A DNA stretch of 5,755 nucleotides from Flavobacteriaceae bacterium (GCA_947482805.1 CANKLK010000131.1:1-5755), one strand, 5' to 3'; positions 1 through 5,433 are shown, counted from the stretch's first letter. A program made the numbers and translations. Notes: generated by a model from the sequence alone, not told the origin.

Positions 1-105
1 AATAATCTTCGGATTGATGATATTTGTGAAATTCAAACTGTGGTGTTTCAAATGTACAATAAATTTGGAAGAAAAAACGTATTTTTGAGAATAAAAAATA
101 CTTGA
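1..105 (+). CDS. C-terminal tail of an unidentified protein, cut by the left window edge
   Basis: Frame 1 of the plus strand is open from the first base for 34 codons and stops at TGA 103-105. The tail reads approximately NNLRIDDICEIQ, TVVFQMYNKFGRK, NVFLRIKNT. Codon use is ordinary for an AT-rich flavobacterial gene (GAT, GAA, ATT, AAA), and the alternating hydrophobic and charged residues look protein-like. I do not recognise a family from so short a piece. If real, the gene converges on the PhzF gene, with only about 66 bp between the two stop codons. An open run of this length can arise by chance in one edge frame, so this is a moderate to weak call. Confidence 0.38.
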   Translation, partial: NNLRIDDICEIQTVVFQMYNKFGRKNVFLRIKNT

Positions 106-176
106 TACGAAGAACAAAGCTTCATTTAAGAATTGAAACGCCAAATTCTTGCAGGTGATTTTAGCTATTGTTTATT
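101..176 (+). repeat. Repeat copy A: ~76-bp direct repeat (half of the hairpin element at 984-1120)
   Basis: This stretch aligns without gaps to 1049-1124 at about 80% identity by eye (roughly 15 mismatches in 76 positions). Shared blocks include CTTGATACGAA, CTTCAT, CGCCAA, TTCTTG and AGGTG. It corresponds only to the right half of the hairpin element further right: the left arm is absent because the gene tail ending at 105 occupies that place. Its right end overlaps the stop codon of the PhzF gene, so it forms the 3' border of that gene. Confidence 0.6.
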
Positions 177-960
177 CTATCCAAAAGTTTCCAATTGAAT
201 AAGTTTTTGCTTGACCACTAATAATAACTCGGTCTCCTTTGTTTTCACAATAAAGTTTGCCTAATCGTTCAGAAACTTGTTGAGCATTAAGTTCTTTTTT
301 GTTAAGTCTTTTCGCCCAAAATGGAATTAGAGAACAATGTGCTGAACCTGTTACTGGGTCTTCTAAAATAGATGCTTGTGGTGTAAAAAATCTTGAAACG
401 AAATCGCAGTTATCACCAATCGCTGTTACAATTACACCTCCTGGGTCAAGGTTTATTTGGTCGAATAATTGTCTGTCAATTTTAATATTTCTAATTTCTC
501 TTTCGTTTTCATACACCAAAACATAGTCTCTTGATTTTAGAATTTCTTTTGGTTGAATATTTAACGATTTTGAAATTGTTGGTGGCAAGATGTCGGCAAC
601 TGGCATTCTTGAGGGGAAGTCCATTTTATAATGGCCATTTTCAACTTTAACAATTAAGTCGCCGCTTAATGTTTCAAAGATAATTTCATCTTTTTTATAG
701 TCAAGAATAGTCGCTAAACTATGAGCTGTTGCAAGTGTAGCATGTCCACACAAATCCATTTCAATTTCAGGCGTAAACCACCTTAAATGAATTTTCTCTC
801 CTTTGTCAACAAAAAAAGCTGTTTCAGCAACTGCGTTTTCTTTTGCTATTTTTAACAAGATTTCGTCTGGCAACCAGTTGTCCAACGGTACAACACAAGC
901 AGGATTTCCTCCAAAAATTGTGTCGGTAAAAGCGTCAATTTGATATAACTTATATTTCAC
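172..960 (-). CDS. PhzF-family isomerase/epimerase-like protein
   Basis: This 262-aa protein has the usual full length of the PhzF family (cytoplasmic enzymes with the diaminopimelate epimerase fold). The diagnostic motifs are present in order: the N-terminal QIDAFT then FGGNPACVV (7-24), NAVAETAFF with the catalytic-type Glu46, DLCGHATLATAH with His73 (69-80), and EDPVTGSAHC with Asp201 and Ser206 (200-209). These match the Glu/His/Asp/Ser set known in PhzF. The start is GTG at 958-960; it is preferred because the conserved N-terminal strand begins directly after it and the next Met (68) is far inside the domain. No Shine-Dalgarno is seen, only an A-rich leader. PhzF itself isomerises a phenazine precursor, but no other phenazine genes are nearby, so the actual substrate is unknown. 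The gene stands alone between two repeat copies and is separated from the graspetide genes by 179 bp that includes a hairpin. Confidence 0.95.
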   Translation of the reverse strand: MKYKLYQIDAFTDTIFGGNPACVVPLDNWLPDEILLKIAKENAVAETAFFVDKGEKIHLRWFTPEIEMDLCGHATLATAHSLATILDYKKDEIIFETLSGDLIVKVENGHYKMDFPSRMPVADILPPTISKSLNIQPKEILKSRDYVLVYENEREIRNIKIDRQLFDQINLDPGGVIVTAIGDNCDFVSRFFTPQASILEDPVTGSAHCSLIPFWAKRLNKKELNAQQVSERLGKLYCENKGDRVIISGQAKTYSIGNFWIE

Positions 961-983
961 TTTAGTATTTTTTTTAAATAACT

Positions 984-1120
984 ACTAGCGGTTTTCAGCT
1001 AAAAGAAGTTGGCGATTTCGGAGCACTAAACTGTCTGCAAGCACTGAACTTGATACGAAACACAAAACTTCATGTAATCACTGAACCGCCAATTTCTTGT
1101 AGGTGCTGTTAGCGGCTGGT
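984..1120. repeat. Long imperfect inverted repeat (hairpin element) between the PhzF and GNAT genes
   Basis: The left arm (984-1014) and right arm (1087-1120) can pair in three blocks. AGAAGTTGGCG (1004-1014) pairs with CGCCAATTTCT (1087-1097), with one G-T wobble. CAGC (996-999) pairs with GCTG (1105-1108). ACTAGC (984-989) pairs with GCTGGT (1115-1120), with one wobble. The ~70-nt loop holds three copies of CACTRAAC (1024, 1042, 1079). The right half is the same sequence as the repeat at 101-176. It follows the graspetide operon and precedes the PhzF gene, so it could end transcription or mark a module border. It has no T-tract typical of an intrinsic terminator. Confidence 0.6.
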
Positions 1121-1124
1121 TAGA
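1049..1124 (+). repeat. Repeat copy B: ~76-bp direct repeat matching 101-176
   Basis: This is the second same-orientation copy of the repeat found at 101-176, about 80% identical without gaps. It forms the loop-proximal and right-arm part of the hairpin at 984-1120. Together copies A and B bracket exactly one gene (PhzF family), giving a repeat-to-repeat unit of about 950 bp. Confidence 0.6.
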
Positions 1125-1139
1125 TTTATTATATACACT

Positions 1140-2147
1140 CTATACAATCCATATTTTTGCGTTAGGTTGGGAATGATTACCTGAAAATTGAAAATTTATT
1201 GATAATGCATTTTTTAAAGATTCATTCGATATTGATTCCTCTAGCAATATTAAATCAGATGCCTTTAAATCAAACCTTCTTTTTAACTCAGCAACTAAAT
1301 CAAGGCTTATACTAAAGTCCATTTCATCTAACATAAAAAGGACAATTGTTTTCTGCCCCTGAATCTCTGTTAAGATAGCAGTTCCTAAATTGGAATTCTT
1401 AAAATTAAGAGAATAAACTGAAGGTCTTGGAATCAAGTAACAATAATAAAAAAAACTATCTTTTTGATGTTCTTTCATAAATTGCTCCAACTCAGTATTA
1501 GTTTTCAATTCTGCAATATTAATAGTGTCATCCTTAGCTCTGCTCGTAATTGCTTCCCCCTTTTTATATATTGGAATGCTAGTTGAAGTAAACGTATGTT
1601 CTTTTAAATCAAAATGTATTTGTTTTTTTTCTAGTAAAGAAAAAAAAGTATTTTTTTCAATTTTTAAATGAACAACTTTTTTCTTTTTTGTGATTGCAGG
1701 CATCCAATAGTCGTATACATATCCTGTTTTCAAGTCAAATTTTATTGCATTCGTATTGTTAAAATCGCAATAAGTTCTTATTACTTTTCTGTCATTTTGC
1801 AACAACCAAAAATGAAAAGCATACCAAGAAAAAACAAAAGTTCTAGGGGAGGTTTTGGGTTGTGTCCAACCGATTCCATGTAGGCTAATCGAATTATCCA
1901 TCTCAGGTATAGCCCTTATTAAACCATATGAATACCCCAAATTATCTAACATCAAATACCATGTTGTCCAATCTAATTCCATCAAATTAGTTAAATCATT
2001 GTAATCAGATGCTTCGCAACCAATAACAAGAAATAATTTTTTTAGGGGTGCAGTTTCCCAAACGTATTCTACATCATTTTGAGTTACTTTCTTCAATAAT
2101 AAACCATTATGGTCACAGCTTAATATGTCAGGAAATAAAATCATCAT
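1140..2147 (-). CDS. GNAT-type N-acetyltransferase-like protein with an unassigned C-terminal domain, in the graspetide operon
   Basis: This 335-aa protein looks two-part. Residues ~14-150 resemble a RimJ/RimL-style GNAT fold: an opening strand LLLKKVTQND, a central GYSYGLIR strand, then FSWYAFHFWLLQ followed by VIRTYCDFNNTNAIKFDLKTGY (122-143). The NTNAIKFDLKTGY segment is the typical 'N..A...ykk.GF' ending of GNATs. The acetyl-CoA loop is poor: KTSPRTF (98-104) replaces the usual R/Q-x-x-G-x-G/A. Residues ~151-335 contain alternating strands and helices (for example FFYYCYLIPRPS at ~232-243 and SLDLVAELKRRF) and I cannot assign them. There are no SPASM-like cysteine clusters. The ATG at 2145-2147 lies 20 nt inside the end of the ligase gene, implying translational coupling; a second ATG follows directly. 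By analogy with MvdB of microviridin clusters it may acetylate the peptide, but this is inference. Confidence 0.72.
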   Translation of the reverse strand: MMILFPDILSCDHNGLLLKKVTQNDVEYVWETAPLKKLFLVIGCEASDYNDLTNLMELDWTTWYLMLDNLGYSYGLIRAIPEMDNSISLHGIGWTQPKTSPRTFVFSWYAFHFWLLQNDRKVIRTYCDFNNTNAIKFDLKTGYVYDYWMPAITKKKKVVHLKIEKNTFFSLLEKKQIHFDLKEHTFTSTSIPIYKKGEAITSRAKDDTINIAELKTNTELEQFMKEHQKDSFFYYCYLIPRPSVYSLNFKNSNLGTAILTEIQGQKTIVLFMLDEMDFSISLDLVAELKRRFDLKASDLILLEESISNESLKNALSINFQFSGNHSQPNAKIWIV

Positions 2148-3108
2148 TTATTTTTTCGAGCCAATTTGCGATTGATTTTGAAATAGGCATCCCGGTCAGT
2201 TCCTCAATCCATAACCATTGGCCATTTGGATTACACTCTAGAAATACAAATTCATTTTCAGGGGTAAGGATAAAATCAAAGGCTCCAAAAGGAATATTTA
2301 AATGTTCTAGGTATTGAACTAATTGATTTTTGAATTCTTTAGAAATCTCTCCCTTTTCATGTAAAATCGAATCATAATTTACTGTTCTCCAGTCTATTTT
2401 ACTATCTTCATATTCCTGAGAATTTATAATACAAGGGAATACATCTTCTCCAATTACTGTAATTCTCCATTCGTTTTTTTTAGGAATATATGCTTGGAGA
2501 TAATTATACGTTAACGAAATCTCTTCATCTAATTTTCCTTCTAGTTCTTGGTATGACAACTTAGATGTAAAATAAGGAATCCACTCCTCACTTAAGCAAA
2601 CACCTTTTTCACCGAGAGGTTTCAAGGCTAATTCTTTATGCTTGTTTGCAAAATTTCTAACTTCATCTGCGTTTTTAGAAATAATAGTAGGTGGAACTTT
2701 CCACCCAATTTTTTTTGCTAAATTTAGTTGTACAACTCTTGATGAAGCAAATTTATCTCTGTGAGGATGACCTAACCAAGGTTTGTCAAATGAATTAAAA
2801 AGTAAATGATACATTCCATGCCACGCCTCATCAACAACAACTTTCATCAGTAAGTCATCCTTATGGAAGTTTGGTTTTTCTGGTCTTCTGTAATAAACAC
2901 AAGAAATATCATCAAAATTTATTATATCCCCATTTGGATTCGTGAAAATTGAATAGCTTAACTCATTATCAATAAAAAATTGATAATGAAAGGTGTTTAA
3001 TATGTAATCGGTATTGACCCTAAAAACGTTGTCTTTGTTTTTAATTTCCTTTATTACAGCATCTGCATGAGGGTCATTAATATTTGTTAGTATAATAATT
3101 TTACTCAA
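2128..3108 (-). CDS. MvdC/MvdD-type ATP-grasp peptide maturase (graspetide ligase)
   Basis: This 326-aa protein has the normal length for graspetide ligases, which use ATP to join Ser/Thr/Lys side chains to Asp/Glu side chains of a precursor peptide. The pre-ATP-grasp region begins IIILTNINDPHAD, then VFRVNTDY (28-35) and VYYRRPEKP (71-79). The ATP-grasp part shows LALKPLGEKG with Lys163, NEWRITVIG (212-220), a KIDWR segment (237-241), and FGAFDFIL (274-281). The signature LECNPNGQWLWIEELTG (290-306) follows, where Asp278, Glu291 and Asn293 are the expected metal ligands. The start is TTG (3106-3108), chosen because the conserved first strand starts there; it sits 4 nt after the TerB-like stop. 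It is the third gene of the precursor-TerB-ligase-GNAT operon and overlaps the GNAT gene. The partner gene is not a SPASM protein, so this is not the grasp-with-spasm arrangement. Confidence 0.93.
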   Translation of the reverse strand: MSKIIILTNINDPHADAVIKEIKNKDNVFRVNTDYILNTFHYQFFIDNELSYSIFTNPNGDIINFDDISCVYYRRPEKPNFHKDDLLMKVVVDEAWHGMYHLLFNSFDKPWLGHPHRDKFASSRVVQLNLAKKIGWKVPPTIISKNADEVRNFANKHKELALKPLGEKGVCLSEEWIPYFTSKLSYQELEGKLDEEISLTYNYLQAYIPKKNEWRITVIGEDVFPCIINSQEYEDSKIDWRTVNYDSILHEKGEISKEFKNQLVQYLEHLNIPFGAFDFILTPENEFVFLECNPNGQWLWIEELTGMPISKSIANWLEKINDDFIS

Positions 3109-3112
3109 TATA

Positions 3113-3544
3113 CTATGCAGATAAGACGTTACCCCAATTTTCTATTGCTTCAAGTTGAGCTTTAACCGCAATTTTAATCATAGAATATTTTTCGGAAGAA
3201 ATACCTACTTTTTCTCTGATAGAATTAATTAATTCATCTTCTTGATTTGAAAAACCATTAGATACATGAGCAATAGCACATAAATCTCTAATTAAATATG
3301 GTCCAAATACTTTTATTGTTTCTGGTGATAAATTCAAAGATTCAATTGTGATTCCTGCATTCAATTTCGCTTCTTCATAAACCTCAGTTGACCAACCATT
3401 TTCACTTACTAAAAGTTTTATAGCTGCTGATTCTTTTTCATCAACTCCATCAACATTAGCTAATGAGAAAAGCAGGGAAACGTAAGAAATTGCATCTTTT
3501 TGTGTTGCGCCCTCAATTGGGTACATTTTTAAAATTCCTATCAT
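3113..3544 (-). CDS. TerB-like all-helical protein in the graspetide operon
   Basis: This 143-aa soluble protein is predicted to be almost entirely alpha-helical, with the internal two-fold pattern of TerB/DjlA-type domains. The first half has LLFSLANVDGVDEKESAAIKL, with Asp32, Asp35 and Glu38 placed as the acidic 'A.aDG.id..E' signature. The second half repeats it as AIAHVSNGFSNQEDELI (90-106) with Glu102/Asp103/Glu104. TerB domains are known from tellurite/stress systems and can carry bound metal near these acids, but the role here is unknown. It lies 29 nt after the precursor stop and 4 nt before the ligase start, so it is very likely co-transcribed with both. The start is ATG at 3542-3544; Met7 (MYPIEG) is an alternative. 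Possible jobs are peptide binding or delivery to the ligase, or self-protection; none is shown by the sequence. Confidence 0.75.
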   Translation of the reverse strand: MIGILKMYPIEGATQKDAISYVSLLFSLANVDGVDEKESAAIKLLVSENGWSTEVYEEAKLNAGITIESLNLSPETIKVFGPYLIRDLCAIAHVSNGFSNQEDELINSIREKVGISSEKYSMIKIAVKAQLEAIENWGNVLSA

Positions 3545-3573
3545 TTTATATTTTTTTTGTTTATTAACTTATA

Positions 3574-3774
3574 TTAATTATCGTCCATTACACGATCAGC
3601 TTCATTCTTAGGTTTAGTACCATCTGTTGATCTTGAAGATGAAGTAGTATAAGAACCCATTTGGAATGAAGATAATTGAGTAATAGGATCATAAATTACT
3701 TTGTTGTTATCTGAGTCTATTAACTCTAAAGGCATTGACTTATTTTTGGAAAACTGGTGAATTAATGGTTCCAT
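3574..3774 (-). CDS. Probable graspetide precursor peptide (66 aa)
   Basis: This small ORF is the first gene after a good promoter and directly precedes the TerB-like and ATP-grasp genes. The N-terminal two thirds (1-40) look like a leader, with MPLELIDSDNNKVIYDP (14-30) as its most ordered part. The C-terminal part (41-66) looks like a core. It has the donor-rich run YTTSSSRSTDGTKPK (42-56), with Ser45-47, Ser49, Thr50, Thr53, Lys54 and Lys56. It ends in the acidic tail NEADRVMDDN, with Glu58, Asp60, Asp64 and Asp65. Hydroxyl/amine donors followed by carboxylate acceptors are what an omega-ester/amide ligase joins. There is no cysteine, no double-glycine cleavage site and no microviridin TxRxPSD core. 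The start is ATG at 3772-3774 behind an A/T-rich leader. The core boundary and ring pattern are inference. Confidence 0.8.
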   Translation of the reverse strand: MEPLIHQFSKNKSMPLELIDSDNNKVIYDPITQLSSFQMGSYTTSSSRSTDGTKPKNEADRVMDDN

Positions 3775-3860
3775 ATTTATTATTTTAATTGTTATTCCTA
3801 CTCATTTGGCTTTTCGGTATCGCCCCGTTTTTTTGAGTGGGTGCTAGCCTCCACTTTTAA
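3775..3860 (-). ncRNA. Candidate structured leader RNA upstream of the graspetide precursor
   Basis: The ~85-nt leader between the predicted transcription start and the precursor ATG contains a G/C-rich island in AT-rich DNA. Read 5' to 3' on the minus strand, AGUGG (3855-3851) can pair with CCACU (3840-3836) around the palindrome GCUAGC. Alternatively ACUCA (3838-3834) can pair with UGAGU (3804-3800). The two helices share three bases and exclude each other. Inside the second helix, CGG (3827-3825) can pair with CCG (3817-3815), and the GGC in that loop (3824-3822) with GCC (3810-3808), giving an H-type pseudoknot. I cannot name a known RNA family. It may be a riboswitch-like, attenuation or RNA-stability element. 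Confidence 0.4.
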
Positions 3861-3866
3861 TTTTTT

Positions 3867-3898
3867 CAAAAATAATAATTTATAATTTTATAAACAAA
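3867..3898 (-). promoter_or_regulatory. Bacteroidota-type promoter of the graspetide operon
   Basis: On the minus strand, TTTG (3898-3895) is followed after 20 bases by TATTTTTG (3874-3867). This matches the Bacteroidota sigma-ABfr consensus TTTG-N19-21-TAnnTTTG at every specified base. Transcription would begin near 3860, leaving a leader of about 85 nt before the precursor ATG at 3774. The -33 box lies 19 nt downstream of the inverted repeat at 3917-3996, so the operon starts just after that element. Confidence 0.72.
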
Positions 3899-3916
3899 CA
3901 TTCTTTCTTAAACTTG

Positions 3917-3996
3917 CCCATAACGGTTTGTGTGTAGGTGATGTTGCCTTGTGTTATCCCTACGGCAAGGCAATATTGATTACACACTGTTATGGG
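3917..3996. repeat. 80-bp imperfect inverted repeat between the two operons
   Basis: Three paired blocks are separated by internal loops. CCCATAAC (3917-3924) pairs with GTTATGGG (3989-3996). GTGTGTA (3930-3936) pairs with TACACAC (3981-3987). TTGCCTTG (3944-3951) pairs with CAAGGCAA (3966-3973) around a 14-nt loop. The element lies immediately after the stop of the SPOR-like membrane protein gene and just before the graspetide promoter. It could end the upstream transcript, although no T-tract follows. The outer CCATAAC/GTTATGG ends recall the R boxes of integron attC sites (such as the GCATAAC/GTTATGC ends of Vibrio repeats). The spacing does not fit cleanly, so it is called only as a repeat. 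Confidence 0.65.
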
Positions 3997-4003
3997 GTGG
4001 TTT

Positions 4004-4678
4004 TTAATTAAAAATATCATTTTGTAAATATATAATCTTTTTGAAATAATTAGCCACTTTTTGAGGACCTATCTTATATGGTTTAAATTTCAATTGCAAT
4101 GATTTTACTTTTTCAAGATCTAAATCAGCCTTAGTCTCGTTTATATATCCGTTTCGTAAAATCAATTCGTACTTATCATTCGAAAGAACTAAAATCCTTG
4201 ATGAAAGACCTTTTGATGAAAACTCAGCTGAATTATTCGTGCTTAACATTAAATCTATAGCTTCTTTTTCTGTCAAATTATTTTCAAGAACTACATAATA
4301 GACACCCATATTCTTGATATAATATAATGATCCTATTGTCATTATAGTAAAGAATAGAATCGTGGCAAAAATTATTTTAGCATAAATAGTTTTGCTGCTT
4401 TTTAGACTCGTATTTGATTGAGATAAATTTTCTTTTTGATATATTATTTCAACATTTGCACTTGAATTACTTTCAATATTATTCTCTTTGGATTTAGTTA
4501 AGAACAAGTTGATGAGTAGTAATCCTATTAATATTATAATCGATAGTCCAATCAGAATTATATGAGAAGCAAAACCAATTATTACTTCTTTAATATCTTT
4601 TAGAAATAGGAAGATTGAAAAAGATACGGAAAGAATGTTGGTTTTACTTAGACAAATCGCCTTTATTTTATTTTTCAT
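4004..4678 (-). CDS. Membrane protein with a possible SPOR-like C-terminal domain
   Basis: This 224-aa protein has an N-terminal hydrophobic region (roughly 14-26 and a clear helix at ~32-60 rich in Ile/Leu). A polar linker with many Asn/Ser (62-96) follows, then a second transmembrane helix at ~102-121. The C-terminal part (~125-205) starts YYVVLENNLTEKEAIDLM and later has ILVLSNDKYELIL. The order of a 'YYVV' strand, a helix, then two strands resembles the SPOR peptidoglycan-binding fold, but the match is weak and the Gly-Ser-Phe signature is absent. The gene follows the phosphodiester-glycosidase gene by 5 nt and is the last gene of that operon. The function is unknown; an envelope role is inferred from its topology and neighbours. 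Confidence 0.75.
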   Translation of the reverse strand: MKNKIKAICLSKTNILSVSFSIFLFLKDIKEVIIGFASHIILIGLSIIILIGLLLINLFLTKSKENNIESNSSANVEIIYQKENLSQSNTSLKSSKTIYAKIIFATILFFTIMTIGSLYYIKNMGVYYVVLENNLTEKEAIDLMLSTNNSAEFSSKGLSSRILVLSNDKYELILRNGYINETKADLDLEKVKSLQLKFKPYKIGPQKVANYFKKIIYLQNDIFN

Positions 4679-4683
4679 AATAT

Positions 4684-5433
4684 TTACTTCTCTGTTATTC
4701 CAATTAACACACCTAATTCACCATCAATTTGTTCGATTCCCAGTTCAGGCATGTATGCCTTTGAAATATATCCGTCTAAGAAAAGTGCATTCGAACATCC
4801 TTGTTCTTTAAAGTATCGCGCAAAATCATAAAACGACACCTTGTTAATGGAAATGGCAAAAATTAATTCATTGTTTGGCAAAATACCAACTCCATTTCGG
4901 ATATTAAAATTACGTGAATTTGGGTCAAATATTTTATTGATCTCACCATCAACAACTAACATGGGTCCTGATTGAGTTGCAAATTTCACATTCAACACAT
5001 TTGGATATGTAGTTGTTTTGCATATACCAGCCTTTTCTTCATTTGTGATATAGAATACTCCATTGGGTTGTCTATAAAAATTAGGTATATCAGTATTCTC
5101 TTCAGGCTTGAATACCTTTGTGTTTAAGGGTTTGATTAATTGCCCATTTTCTACAAATAGTCCAATTGGACTTAGTTTTTTATCAAACATTCCTCCATTA
5201 GTAGCGAAAATTAAATTGTTATTTTGGTTTTCTAATACTGTCTTCAGTTTACTTATGTTTTTAATATTTTCTCCATTTGATTTCCAATAAAATGATATGT
5301 TTACACTATCAGGATTTACTTTGATAGAGGTAATTTTTGCAGGACCAGGAAAATATTCTTTATAAAAAAGATAAAAAGCAATTGCGAAAATAGTTCCAAT
5401 TACTAATGAAGTGTATAATGTCTTTTTTTTCAT
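4684..5433 (-). CDS. Membrane-anchored phosphodiester glycosidase family protein (NAGPA/DUF2233)
   Basis: This 249-aa protein has one N-terminal hydrophobic segment (5-24) after KKK, acting as an uncleaved anchor or signal peptide, so the domain should be outside the cytoplasmic membrane. The NAGPA-type domain is recognised from ATNGGMF (77-83), SPIGLFVENGQ (88-98), QSGPMLVVDGEI (154-165), IRNGVGI (178-184), VSFYDFARYFKEQGC (199-213) and ALFLDGYIS (216-224). The family includes the mammalian uncovering enzyme, which removes GlcNAc from a phosphodiester; bacterial members are thought to act on cell-surface or exopolysaccharide glycan phosphodiesters. The key Asn/Gly, Arg and Asp-Gly residues are present. 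Its ATG overlaps the VanZ-like stop (ATGA, 5430-5433), indicating translational coupling, and the next gene starts 5 nt later. Confidence 0.92.
   Translation of the reverse strand: MKKKTLYTSLVIGTIFAIAFYLFYKEYFPGPAKITSIKVNPDSVNISFYWKSNGENIKNISKLKTVLENQNNNLIFATNGGMFDKKLSPIGLFVENGQLIKPLNTKVFKPEENTDIPNFYRQPNGVFYITNEEKAGICKTTTYPNVLNVKFATQSGPMLVVDGEINKIFDPNSRNFNIRNGVGILPNNELIFAISINKVSFYDFARYFKEQGCSNALFLDGYISKAYMPELGIEQIDGELGVLIGITEK

Noticed and set aside
299..526. Plus-strand ORF of 75 codons
   Set aside because: It lies wholly inside the PhzF-family gene on the other strand and shows no family motif; a shadow frame.
172..960. A phenazine biosynthesis locus
   Set aside because: Only a PhzF-family gene is present; none of the other phenazine genes is nearby, and PhzF homologues are common outside phenazine producers.
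1668..1883. Plus-strand ORF of 71 codons
   Set aside because: It is antisense to the GNAT-like gene, with no recognisable domain or promoter.
2048..2317. Plus-strand ORF of 89 codons
   Set aside because: It is antisense to the overlap of the ligase and GNAT-like genes, which have strong support; a shadow frame.
1140..3108. A grasp-with-spasm RiPP system
   Set aside because: The gene next to the ligase has no SPASM-type cysteine clusters and instead resembles a GNAT, so the pair does not fit that system.
3574..3774. A microviridin-type precursor
   Set aside because: There is no TxRxPSD-like core and no PFFARFL-like leader motif; only the general donor-then-acceptor layout is shared.
3798..3804. 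A mini-ORF starting at the ATG in the leader RNA (ATGAGTAGGAATAAC)
   Set aside because: It stops after six codons, and its start lies within a proposed helix; nothing supports translation.
3917..3996. An intrinsic terminator or a confirmed integron attC site
   Set aside because: No T-tract follows the stem on either strand, the R/L box spacing is not typical of attC, and no integrase is in the window, so only a repeat is called.
5108..5290. Plus-strand ORF of 60 codons
   Set aside because: It is antisense to the NAGPA-family gene and has no independent support.
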